Shown: positions 54,947-63,134 of the stretch, piece after piece | Numbering within the stretch: position 1 is the first letter of the stretch | Layout: each line of letters begins with the position of its first letter | Source of the DNA: an uncultured Roseobacter sp. | GTDB lineage: Bacteria > Pseudomonadota > Alphaproteobacteria > Rhodobacterales > Rhodobacteraceae | Direction: 5' to 3' | DNA: 64,000 nucleotides | Assembly (NCBI RefSeq): GCF_947492555.1 | Contig: NZ_CANLNE010000003.1 | Location: forward strand, 620,001-684,000 | Made by a program: the position numbers and the translations under genes | Notes under the pieces: model-generated | The model's input: the letters and a program-made list of their open reading frames with translations, nothing else | The model's database searches: none | What the model was told of the DNA's origin: nothing

Positions 54947-56148
54947 CGCAGCGGCAGGCGCCTTCGCTTCTCGTTCTGCAGCCGACGTCGTACTGTAATC
55001 TCGATTGCAGCTATTGCTATCTGCAGCATCGCGATGACCGTGCGCGGATGTCGGATGCAACGCTGAGCGCGATTGGCCGGAACATCATTGCTCCCTGTCC
55101 ACCGGATGAACGCCCGCTAGTCGTATGGCACGGTGGTGAGCCAATGACGCTGCCTGTGGCATGGTACGAACATGCCTTTGCATTGCTTGAACGGGAGAGC
55201 GGTGGCCTGCCGCTGCGCCACGCTTTTCAAACCAATGCGGTCGGGGTCAATACGTCCTGGACGGACCTGTGGCGCAAGTGGAAAGTAAACATCGGCGTCA
55301 GCCTCGATGGCCCTGCTGACCTGCATGACAGCCGTCGCCGGACGCGGCGTGGGACGGGCAGCCATGCCCTGGTGATGCGGGGCGTGTCGCGGCTGCAGGA
55401 GGCGGGCCTGCCGTTCCATGTCATATCGGTACTCACGGCGCAGAGCCTGTCGCGTGCCGACGACATCTACGACTTCTTCACCGGGCAAGGTATCCGTAAT
55501 GTCGCCTTCAACGTTGAAGAGGAGGAAGGGCAGGAAGGGGGCAGCAGTCTGCTTGCGACATCTCAGGTGGCAGAGGGCTACACGTCTTTTCTGAAGCAAT
55601 TCCTGCGCCGGTGCGCCGCCGATCCTGTCCCATTCCAGTGTCGTGAGATCGAAGGGGTCAAGGGCCTGCTCGCGGCGCCGCACGACCAACGGTCGGACAA
55701 TTGGCAGGTGGACCCGTTTCGGATCGTGACAGTTGGTGTCCAGGGCGGTCTGTCGACCTTTTCGCCAGAACTTATTGGGGCCGCTGCGCCGGATTATGAT
55801 GATTTCGTCTTTGGCAATGTCCGCGACGGCGGTGTGCAGATCATGCAGGAGAGTGATGCATTCCGTCGGGCAGCATCGAGTATTGCCGAGGGCGTTGCAG
55901 CCTGCGCTGCAGACTGCCGGTTCTTCGAGGTCTGCGGCGGTGGGGCCCCCGCCAACAAGTACTTCGAGCTGGGCCGCTTCGACGGCACCGAAACGCTTCA
56001 CTGCAAACTGACCCGTCAAATCACGCTGGAAACCGTCCTCGACGCCCTCGACGCAGGGGTTTTCGACCAACCACCACAAGGAGGATTTCTCCATGACCGA
56101 TCAGGATCCGCTGAACGACACGCCGGAACAGAATCTGGCCGGCGATAA
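54883..56148 (+). CDS. radical SAM/SPASM peptide maturase, GRRM-like
   Basis: Radical SAM enzyme of up to 421 residues. The iron-sulfur site is C38-x3-C42-x2-C45 in TSYCNLDCSYCYL. VVWHGGEPMTLP is the GGEP motif that binds SAM. NIGVSLDGPADLHDSRRRTRRGTGSHA is typical of peptide-modifying members. The C-terminal SPASM part has C341, C345, C351 and C374 in CAADCRFFEVCGGGAPANKYFELG with GRFDGTETLHC, very like the GRRM subgroup that makes aromatic cyclophanes. The only ATG (54883) and all TTG codons before the catalytic domain lie inside the precursor's repeat region, so translation must begin there. Residues 1-20 (LEQL repeats) are the same DNA read in another frame. The 3' end overlaps the next gene by 56 bases. 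Confidence 0.88.
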   Translation: MEQLEQLVELLEQLEQLGKLVTQRQAPSLLVLQPTSYCNLDCSYCYLQHRDDRARMSDATLSAIGRNIIAPCPPDERPLVVWHGGEPMTLPVAWYEHAFALLERESGGLPLRHAFQTNAVGVNTSWTDLWRKWKVNIGVSLDGPADLHDSRRRTRRGTGSHALVMRGVSRLQEAGLPFHVISVLTAQSLSRADDIYDFFTGQGIRNVAFNVEEEEGQEGGSSLLATSQVAEGYTSFLKQFLRRCAADPVPFQCREIEGVKGLLAAPHDQRSDNWQVDPFRIVTVGVQGGLSTFSPELIGAAAPDYDDFVFGNVRDGGVQIMQESDAFRRAASSIAEGVAACAADCRFFEVCGGGAPANKYFELGRFDGTETLHCKLTRQITLETVLDALDAGVFDQPPQGGFLHDRSGSAERHAGTESGRR

Positions 56149-59100
56149 CGTCGGGGCCGACGCCGGAGAAACGCCTGAGCCGCCCGCGCCTGCGCCAGAG
56201 CGCTCGATTGGGTCGAAGCTTTTTGGATGGGTACCTGCATTGGGTAGCGGGCTGGCAGGTCTCGTACGGCCCATCCTGCCGGGTGTTATTCTGGTTGGCG
56301 TGGCAGCCCTGGCCATTGCCGTCTGGCAGGGGCACTGGACGCAGTGGCCGGACCAGATCCGTAAAATCGTCATGGCCGGGCGGGCCGCCGTCTCTGAACC
56401 GGTGCTGCCCGGCGTTCTGTCGATCGAACCACCGCAGCTCTACACTCGAGAACGTCTGGTCAACGACCGCTTCAGGCAGGCCAACTGGCTGGAACAACAG
56501 CTTGCGAAAACCAAGGGCGATCAAACCACCACGCCGGTGTCGCGCGAGCGGCGCTCGCAAAACCTGATTGCGACGCTGATGGGGGCGACGCAAGAGGCGC
56601 AGGACCAGACCCAGACAGCCACCACAGAGCCCGTGCCCGTGAGCGCGCTGCAGCAGTTGAGCGCAGTTGACAAGATGCGACTGCGGCTGCGCACCGATCT
56701 GATGGATACGCTGCTGGACGACGGCCATGACCTTGAAGGCAATACACTATACCGGCTGAATTTCGACGCTGTTGTGATGCCCCTCATCAACCGGCGCAGT
56801 TATCCGGGGACAGCCGTTTTCATCATCGAAGCCCGCGACCCCTATACCGATTTCGAGCGGGATTGCGTCGGCACGGAGGATGATGCCGTTTGCAATGCTC
56901 AGAAAGTGATAAGCGAACGAAGCCGTATCGTGGATGACGTGGAACTGTTGCGCGGGTGGCAGCGGGAAATCCAGCAGTTCCTGACAAAGGTGCTGGATGC
57001 ACGGATCGAGGCCTTTCGCCAGAACGGCCGCCTGCACAACCCGGTCGACCCAAAGGAAAACATTGCGCTGGACTGGTTCTTGCGGCGCGAGCTGATTTCG
57101 TCGTTCCTGAACGCGGTCGTTTACGACCCGGAGGTGCTTGCGCTGTGCCGTGAACGGCGGTTGGTGCACGCGGACATAACCAGTTCCAGCCGGCTCGCGC
57201 CGGGCTGGGCAAGTGCTTGCAAGGACTGGATTGCCGAGACCATTGGCTTTGACTGGAGCACAGATAATCAGGTGCCGACTGTAAAGAGCTCTCATGCCCT
57301 GGCGCCGCTGGTGCAGGCCGGGTTTCGCAAGGCAATCCGACGCGCGCATTACATCAACACGGTGCTTGCTGTCGAAGGCCAGATGACCCTGCAAAAACTT
57401 CAAAACAGTGTGCGACCTTCGCAGTCCAATCAGCAGAACATGGCTGGTGGCGGCAACATGCAATCAGAAAGCAGCATCCAGTGTGCGGCCATGCAGCAGG
57501 AGGGCGCTCTTATCGACTGCCCGCAGCAGACCATGACAGAAGCCATGCCGGAGCCTCCGATGGATGTGGGCTCCATGCCGCAGGACGAAGATTACAAGAG
57601 GGCGTTGGTACGTTTGATCTCGGTTTGGCAGGGGATGGAGGAATGGGGCCGAGAGGCGCAATTTGGCGCGATGATGCAAGCCGCGTTCGATCCTCAAAAA
57701 CGGGCGGGGCCGACGGCCCCGGCAAAGGGCCAAGCCTCCGCGCCTGCCGAGTTCCGGTTGCTGGCAGCGCTGACCAAGTTCGATGCACATCTGCCGACTG
57801 AAACCGATATTGCAGCCTTGCGGAAAAGGTTGCGGGAGGAGGGCGCGCAGAACTTCGTGCTTGTCCGCGGGCAGGCGACAAGCCATCCGCAACTGCGCTC
57901 GACCATCGAGCAATGCTCCGCACGCACCGGCCCTGCTGCCCCATCGGTGGTCGGGGTCTACAAATGCCTCATCGTGCGCAGCGAAGCGGCCTATGCCTCC
58001 AACGAGCTTATGTCGCATTTCCTGCTCGCCCGCCTGCAGGAAGAGCTGTCTGTCTACGACCGCGAAAGCCGTTCCATCCGTGATTTTCTCGAAATCTCGC
58101 TGGAAGGCTGCAGTACGACGGGATGCCGCATCCAGGTATCGCAACACAAGGATTTGCCCGGCAATGAAGTCTTTGGTGCACGCGAGGCGGGGTTTCTGCC
58201 GGCCGTTCAAAACCGCGCAAACAGGTCGCGCGGCGAGATTATTCCCGCCCGTCTCTATGACGTCATCGACGAATTCAAGGTCGGCGGCGGTGGTGTGTGG
58301 GGTGGCGGAAACTGGAAACAGCGTCTGACGGCGAACTGCATTGCGAAGAATGTCAGTATGCGCACGATCCGGCTCTCGGACGCGGGGCTGAAGGCTGCTC
58401 TGCAGATCGTGGATCAGAACCTGTCGCCGGATCAGACGTCAAAGGGCTGCGAAAAGCGCGCGCTTTCCTACGAGACCCGTCAACGGCTTGAAATGACCAA
58501 GAGCTGTCTTGGTCTTGCGAAACGTCATGCCAACAATCACGAGGCCCGTACGGAGATTTACCTGTCCTGCATGCTGCGCGACTGGATCAACACGCAGCGC
58601 AGCGATGTCACGGTTTATGCCGTGAGCCCGCGCGCCGGGGACGGGGACGACCTGGCGCACCGGATTGATGAGGCTTCCGCCCAGCTTGGCGCGGCCTTGC
58701 CTGCGGGATCGGCGCTGACGGGGCAAATGAGTTTGGCGGACACCAGAAGCAGGGAACAGGTGGTCAGCAATCCACGGGTGATCGGGTTCAGCCACTTGCC
58801 GGGCTCTGATCAACAGGACCAGTCGACCGGCAAGAACTTTACTGACCGGGCGACCTTTGGCTGGGCAATCCGCCCTCGACCGTTGGGGGGTACGGGGGGG
58901 TACCAGTCCAGCCATCATAGGCTGTCTGCTGTCATCAGCCTGCCCAGCTGGTGGAAGCGTGTCGATTTCGATGTGCGGGCCTGTTGGGTGCAGCCGCCGC
59001 ATGTCAACTCGCCCGCTGTTGATTTCACCAAGCTCTGCAGGGCCGACCCGGCTGCAGCCACTGGCGAGACGGAAGAGATCATGCCTTCCATGCGCCAGTT

Positions 59101-59641
59101 CCGTCGCAGCTTTGAGATCAAGTTGCCGCGGCGGGTGGAAGAGATCACCGCCCGATTCAACTTCGATTTCATCCGTGCACCGTACTACTACCGGGAATTC
59201 GACCAGTATGTTCAGCGCTATCCGCAAATTCTTTCGCTCGAGGCGGGCAGGCCGGGCAAGCTGGTGTTGCAGGGTGAGCGTTTGTGGCGTGGGACAGTTG
59301 TCACTGTAGACAATCAAAGTGCTGATAGCATCGTGGTTTTACCGGATATGAAAGGCGTGGTGGCCCACTTCAACTGCGTGCATCCCCCGGATGGAATGTT
59401 TCACTTCAGGAAGTTCGACGAGAACCTCGAGATTGCCGCAGCGGCGCGGGCAGCTGCGGCGGAACAAGGCGGCGGTTCCGGAGGCCCACCGCCCTCCAAT
59501 GCGCCCGGACGTGCGCCAAGCGTGCCGCTTTTCGTTTGGACCTCGGAAGGTGGGACAACCGATAAACAGGTCGAAGTCCACCCGTTCGTGCAACGCTGGG
59601 CCGATGAAAAGCCTTGCTGGCTGGACACGCCGGAGCCCTAG
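56093..59641 (+). CDS. giant membrane-anchored protein of unknown function, RiPP partner
   Basis: Protein of 1182 residues that I do not recognise. An acidic, Pro-rich cytoplasmic N-terminus (1-38) is followed by one membrane helix (about 57-79, LVRPILPGVILVGVAALAIAV), and the rest probably lies in the periplasm. It has 18 cysteines, all after the helix, in keeping with disulfides. Several helical stretches (about 150-450), a Gln/Met-rich low-complexity part (450-505), and a beta-rich C-terminus are seen; LVLQGERLWRGTVVTVDNQSADSIVVLPDMKGVVAHF (about 1055-1092) looks like an Ig-type IPT/TIG strand set. A Pro/Gly/Ala linker lies near 1115-1150. AAGGAGG gives a strong start. It overlaps the maturase gene by 56 bases, so both are surely expressed together. 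Confidence 0.8.
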   Translation: MTDQDPLNDTPEQNLAGDNVGADAGETPEPPAPAPERSIGSKLFGWVPALGSGLAGLVRPILPGVILVGVAALAIAVWQGHWTQWPDQIRKIVMAGRAAVSEPVLPGVLSIEPPQLYTRERLVNDRFRQANWLEQQLAKTKGDQTTTPVSRERRSQNLIATLMGATQEAQDQTQTATTEPVPVSALQQLSAVDKMRLRLRTDLMDTLLDDGHDLEGNTLYRLNFDAVVMPLINRRSYPGTAVFIIEARDPYTDFERDCVGTEDDAVCNAQKVISERSRIVDDVELLRGWQREIQQFLTKVLDARIEAFRQNGRLHNPVDPKENIALDWFLRRELISSFLNAVVYDPEVLALCRERRLVHADITSSSRLAPGWASACKDWIAETIGFDWSTDNQVPTVKSSHALAPLVQAGFRKAIRRAHYINTVLAVEGQMTLQKLQNSVRPSQSNQQNMAGGGNMQSESSIQCAAMQQEGALIDCPQQTMTEAMPEPPMDVGSMPQDEDYKRALVRLISVWQGMEEWGREAQFGAMMQAAFDPQKRAGPTAPAKGQASAPAEFRLLAALTKFDAHLPTETDIAALRKRLREEGAQNFVLVRGQATSHPQLRSTIEQCSARTGPAAPSVVGVYKCLIVRSEAAYASNELMSHFLLARLQEELSVYDRESRSIRDFLEISLEGCSTTGCRIQVSQHKDLPGNEVFGAREAGFLPAVQNRANRSRGEIIPARLYDVIDEFKVGGGGVWGGGNWKQRLTANCIAKNVSMRTIRLSDAGLKAALQIVDQNLSPDQTSKGCEKRALSYETRQRLEMTKSCLGLAKRHANNHEARTEIYLSCMLRDWINTQRSDVTVYAVSPRAGDGDDLAHRIDEASAQLGAALPAGSALTGQMSLADTRSREQVVSNPRVIGFSHLPGSDQQDQSTGKNFTDRATFGWAIRPRPLGGTGGYQSSHHRLSAVISLPSWWKRVDFDVRACWVQPPHVNSPAVDFTKLCRADPAAATGETEEIMPSMRQFRRSFEIKLPRRVEEITARFNFDFIRAPYYYREFDQYVQRYPQILSLEAGRPGKLVLQGERLWRGTVVTVDNQSADSIVVLPDMKGVVAHFNCVHPPDGMFHFRKFDENLEIAAAARAAAAEQGGGSGGPPPSNAPGRAPSVPLFVWTSEGGTTDKQVEVHPFVQRWADEKPCWLDTPEP

Positions 59642-59930
59642 GTTGCCAGTTTGAGAGCGGCGAAACCGACAGCATCAACAGCGAGCGGCTCCGCTGTTGG
59701 GATAAGCCTATGCCAGCACCGCCCCAGATACCGCCTGAGGGCGCGTCAGCCGATGAACTCGGCCAGACCCTCAGCGGCAAGCGTCGGTGAACCAACAACT
59801 TCGCCAATGTGGCGTCTGCGCCGCCTGCATGCTGCGCCGTTTAAGCCTTCATGCAGCCGGGTACGATGAACCATCCGACCGCTACGTGTGGGAAGACCTG
59901 GGCGCTAAAGACTTCCGTAGCGGCGCCAGC
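59641..59930 (+). pseudogene. remnant of a QueC-like gene (zinc-binding C-terminus)
   Basis: The frame beginning at 59787 opens with a CxxCxxC zinc cluster (QCGVCAACMLRRLSLHAAG, Cys at 8, 11 and 14) and RYVWEDL, the C-terminal pattern of QueC-like (7-cyano-7-deazaguanine synthase) proteins, including those of defence systems. The frame just before it, read one base differently, gives ADELGQTLSGKRR and then a stop, which looks like the preceding segment with a lost Cys and a frameshift. The ATP-binding domain of QueC is missing. This is therefore read as a decayed 3' fragment, now joined to a PIN-like domain. Confidence 0.45.
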
Positions 59931-60569
59931 AATCAGTTCAGCACCCATAGCCGTATCGAAGGTTCTGAAGAACCGCTGGTAATCGAAGCAAGCTCGTTTG
60001 TGAACCTAAGTGCTTCCGGGTTTGCGGATAGGATCCTCGAAGCTGTTCCCATGGAAGTGCTGATGCCTTCCCCTGTAGTCAGAGAACTCAAGCAAAGCAT
60101 CAAACTTGGCTATAATGATGCGCTGGCGCTTTTGCCGCTTCTCGAACATGAAGTGGTCGCGTCGATTGACGTCCCAAACCAAGCCCAAGCCAACTATTTT
60201 CAACTCGTGTCCGGCTCAAGTCTGACAAGCGTCGGGGATGGTGAGGCGGCGACTCTGGCGATCTCTGAAACACTAAAGTGTTGGGCCGTCATTGATGAAC
60301 GAAAAACACAACTCATAGGGGCAAGTCGGTTCCCCAATCTGAAATTTGCGAGCACAGTTGACTTGATTTCTCACTCAAGCGCAGTGGGTGCTTTGTCAGA
60401 TCGCGAGCTTACAAGTGCTCTGCTCGCGGCGTTGGAAGTTGCACACATGCATGTCGAGGACCGCCACCTAGCGTGGGTCGCCCAAACACTCGGCCTTGAC
60501 CTACTGGCTTCGCGTACAACTTTGCCAAGTTCGTTTCGAGAACGGGCCAACGTGATCTGCCCAAAGTGA
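59787..60569 (+). CDS. PIN-like domain protein with QueC-like zinc tail at its N-terminus
   Basis: Frame of 260 residues from GTG. Residues 1-60 are the QueC-like zinc tail (see the overlapping pseudogene entry). Residues 63-255 look like a PIN-type nuclease of the DUF3368 group: LVIEASSFVNLSASGFADRIL, MPSPVVRELKQ, VGDGEAATLAISETLKCWAVIDERKTQLIGASRFPN and a helical end. The first acidic residue is Glu67 in place of the usual Asp; the other acidic positions are kept. No start codon with a ribosome site is seen directly before the PIN part, so it is either translated as this fusion or is not expressed. No antitoxin-like gene is adjacent. Confidence 0.5.
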   Translation: MNQQLRQCGVCAACMLRRLSLHAAGYDEPSDRYVWEDLGAKDFRSGASNQFSTHSRIEGSEEPLVIEASSFVNLSASGFADRILEAVPMEVLMPSPVVRELKQSIKLGYNDALALLPLLEHEVVASIDVPNQAQANYFQLVSGSSLTSVGDGEAATLAISETLKCWAVIDERKTQLIGASRFPNLKFASTVDLISHSSAVGALSDRELTSALLAALEVAHMHVEDRHLAWVAQTLGLDLLASRTTLPSSFRERANVICPK

Positions 60570-60626
60570 ACGCCTTAGGGGCTTCGGTATGTTGTAGAGT
60601 TGTTGTGGAGCCCGCCCAAAACGACA

Positions 60627-60650
60627 AAAGCCTCTCGTGTGAGAGGCCTT
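60627..60650 (-). terminator. Rho-independent terminator of tRNA-Asn
   Basis: On the minus strand, 7-base perfect stem GCCTCTC / GAGAGGC with loop ACAC, followed by TTTTG and a further T-rich stretch. It begins 28 bases after the 3' end of tRNA-Asn and fits as its transcription stop. Confidence 0.8.
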
Positions 60651-60677
60651 GATCGTCTTGTTATCTCTAGGAGATTT

Positions 60678-60752
60678 TGGCTCCGGCGGTAGGGATCGAA
60701 CCTACGACCAATTGATTAACAGTCAACTGCTCTACCGCTGAGCTACGCCGGA
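60678..60752 (-). tRNA. tRNA-Asn (anticodon GTT)
   Basis: Complete tRNA of 75 bases with encoded CCA. The acceptor stem is TCCGGCG / CGCCGGA with discriminator G. D-arm AGCTCAGCGGTAGAGC, anticodon arm TTGACTGTTAATCAA with anticodon GTT, T-arm CGTAGGTTCGATCCCTACC. A terminator follows on the same strand. Confidence 0.97.
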
Positions 60753-60833
60753 ACGGTTTGCGCGATATAGCAGTGCCATTTTGCGCCGTCCAGAGGATTT
60801 TGCAGGAATTCCTGAATTTTGGACGCAGCGGCG

Positions 60834-61745
60834 TCAGGCCAGATAAAAGCGTGTGTCGGCGCGCAGGGGGGCCTTGGGTGCTACCTTGTTTTTACCAACC
60901 AGATCAATCAGATGCGCCAATACATTGCGCGACGCGGCAGCCATAAGGCCGGCGGGGGTATCGCCGTAAATGGCGCGAGCCAGGGATTGCGCATCTGCCG
61001 GTCCGCTTTGCAGAGCCGCAAGGATCGCCCTTTCACGCGATTGCCGGTGCGCAACAAGCCAATCCAGCCTTGCTTTTGGATTGTCCACCGGATCGCCGTG
61101 GCCGGGAAAAAATCGCCGCCACTCGGTCTTTTGCAGACGTCGACAAGAAGCCATGAAATCGGTCAGATCGCCGTCGGGCGGCGAGACCAGTGAACTGGCC
61201 CAGCCCATCACATGATCGGCTGTAAAGCAGATGTCGTCCCAGGCAAGGCAAATATGATTGCCAATATGACCCGGCGTATGAAGGGCGCGCAGCTGCCAGT
61301 CCGGTCCTTTCAGCAGCGCGCCATCCTCCAGTTCGTGATCGGGCGAAAACGCGGCATCTATACCCTCACCTCCGCCCACAAGCCCGCTTTCGGCGAGGCG
61401 CTGCATCACCGCGGAGCGCCCTTTCCCTGCAGGGCCAAAACCGTAAATCGGCGCGCCACATTCCTTCTGTAACGCGGTGGCGAGAGGGGAATGATCCAGA
61501 TGCGCGTGGCTCACGACGATATGGGTGATCCGCTGGTCAGGCGTGAGCGCATCAAGGAGGGCGGCAAGGTGGTTTTGATCCAGCGGGCCGGGATCAATCA
61601 CCGCGATCTCAGTGGCCCCCAGCAGGTAGCTGTTGGTGCCCTTGAAGGTCATCGGAGAGGGGTTCGGGGCCACGATCCGCCGCACGCCCGGTTCCAGTAC
61701 TTCCACCCGACCGGCAGGGGCATCAGGATCATCGCGCGGCGGCAT
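60834..61745 (-). CDS. MBL-fold metallo-hydrolase (LACTB2-like)
   Basis: Metallo-beta-lactamase-fold hydrolase of 303 residues. The metal motif SHAHLDHS is at 79-86 (HxHxDH), and further ligands lie in LHTPGHIGNHICL, FTADHVMGW and FFPGHGDPVDNP. The C-terminal winged helix (ERAILAALQSGPADAQSLARAIYGDTPAGLMAAASRNVLAHLIDLVGKNKV) is the mark of the LACTB2 branch, whose members include RNases and thioesterases. Substrate unknown. It is divergent from the sensor kinase gene by 48 bases. Confidence 0.88.
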   Translation of the reverse strand: MPPRDDPDAPAGRVEVLEPGVRRIVAPNPSPMTFKGTNSYLLGATEIAVIDPGPLDQNHLAALLDALTPDQRITHIVVSHAHLDHSPLATALQKECGAPIYGFGPAGKGRSAVMQRLAESGLVGGGEGIDAAFSPDHELEDGALLKGPDWQLRALHTPGHIGNHICLAWDDICFTADHVMGWASSLVSPPDGDLTDFMASCRRLQKTEWRRFFPGHGDPVDNPKARLDWLVAHRQSRERAILAALQSGPADAQSLARAIYGDTPAGLMAAASRNVLAHLIDLVGKNKVAPKAPLRADTRFYLA

Positions 61746-61793
61746 CGTCTTTCACTCTTTCTAATGGGCAGAGGCGCCTTTAGGGTCTAGCCC

Positions 61794-63119
61794 ATGTCGT
61801 TCCTCTGGCTCAAACACTATATGCCGCGCAGCCTCTACGCGCGGGCGGTTCTGATCCTGCTGTTGCCGGTGGTGTTCCTGCAACTGGTGGTCACGGTGCT
61901 CTTTTTGACGCGCCATTTCGAGGATGTCACGCAACAGATGACGAACGCCGTTGCTCGCGAAGTACGCTTTGTACTGGATGTCATCGACAGCGCGCCGGAT
62001 CGAGGATCTATCAGCAGCCATGTGATTGAAGGGACATCGCAACTGGCCATCACTGCCGAAGCCGTTGATCCTGCCGAGGTGCCGACCGAACATCAGCGTG
62101 CATTTTCTGATTTTTCAGGCCGGGTGATCGTATCGATGTTACCGGAACAGGTAGCACAGGTCAGCCAAATCGATCTGACCGAAAACCGGCGCGTGCATGT
62201 CTACGCCGAGACCCGTCACGGCCCGGTTGTGATCAGTTTCGACCGGCGACGTGTTTCCGCATCCAACCCGCACCAGCTTTTCGTAAACATGCTGTTCTTC
62301 GGTGGTTTGGTGACCGTCATCGCCATCCTCTACCTGCGGAACCAGCTGCGCCCTATCAAGCGGCTGGCGCGCGCGGCAGAAGCTTTCGGACGCGGGCGGC
62401 ATGAACCATATACTCCCTCGGGAGCGGTGGAGGTGCGCGCGGCAGGCAATGCGTTTCTGGACATGCGCAATCGGATCGAACGTCAGATCGAACAGCGCAC
62501 CTTGATGTTGTCAGGTGTCAGTCACGATCTGCGCACGCCACTGACCCGTATGCGGTTGAGCCTGTCGATGCTGGAGGATGAGGAGCGGGAGGCTCTGGAG
62601 CAGGATGTTGATGACATGCAGCAGATGCTCGATGCATTCTTGAATTTCGTGAAGGGCGCAGGTGAAGGGGAGCCGGAGCCTGTCGACCCGCATGACCTTG
62701 TTGCGCATGTCGTGGAAAACGCCCGCCGTGCAGGGCGGGACGTGACACTGATGCCGGCGGACGGTGAGGGCGACGGCACCGTACAACTTAATGTGCTTGC
62801 CATGCGCCGGGCGCTCGACAATCTGATCTCAAACGCTGTGCGCTACGGCGCGATGGCGGAGGTTTCGGTGCTGTTGACGGAAAAAACCCTGCGCATTCGT
62901 GTCGAGGATGACGGTCCCGGTATTCCAGAAAGTCGCAGGGCGGAAGCGACACGTGCATTTACGAGGCTGGACAGCGCCCGCAATCAGGACAAAGGCGGTG
63001 GTGTTGGTCTTGGCCTTGCCATCGCAACAGACATTGCCAGAGCGCATGGTGGTGTTTTGCGGCTGAGTTCCTCCGCACGTCTGGGGGGATTGCGCGCTGA
63101 TATCGTAATCGCGCGCTGA
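61794..63119 (+). CDS. EnvZ-like sensor histidine kinase
   Basis: Membrane sensor kinase of 441 residues. Two helices (about 15-38 and 160-182) bracket a periplasmic loop of about 120 residues. HAMP follows (NQLRPIKRLARAAEAFGRGRHEPYTPSGAVEVRAAGNAFLDMRNRI). The dimerisation box is SGVSHDLRTPLTRMRLSLSML with phospho-acceptor His244. The ATPase part has N box ALDNLISNAVRYG, G1 EDDGPGIPESRR and G2 GGGVGLGLAIATDIARAHGG. Its response regulator is not adjacent in this window. The signal and targets are unknown; similarity is to EnvZ-type kinases. Confidence 0.92.
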   Translation: MSFLWLKHYMPRSLYARAVLILLLPVVFLQLVVTVLFLTRHFEDVTQQMTNAVAREVRFVLDVIDSAPDRGSISSHVIEGTSQLAITAEAVDPAEVPTEHQRAFSDFSGRVIVSMLPEQVAQVSQIDLTENRRVHVYAETRHGPVVISFDRRRVSASNPHQLFVNMLFFGGLVTVIAILYLRNQLRPIKRLARAAEAFGRGRHEPYTPSGAVEVRAAGNAFLDMRNRIERQIEQRTLMLSGVSHDLRTPLTRMRLSLSMLEDEEREALEQDVDDMQQMLDAFLNFVKGAGEGEPEPVDPHDLVAHVVENARRAGRDVTLMPADGEGDGTVQLNVLAMRRALDNLISNAVRYGAMAEVSVLLTEKTLRIRVEDDGPGIPESRRAEATRAFTRLDSARNQDKGGGVGLGLAIATDIARAHGGVLRLSSSARLGGLRADIVIAR

Positions 63120-63134
63120 CTGGTCTGATCTGTT

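Noticed and set aside
59787-60569. PIN domain as the toxin of a toxin-antitoxin pair
   Set aside because: No small antitoxin frame lies directly before or after it, and the PIN part has no own start codon.
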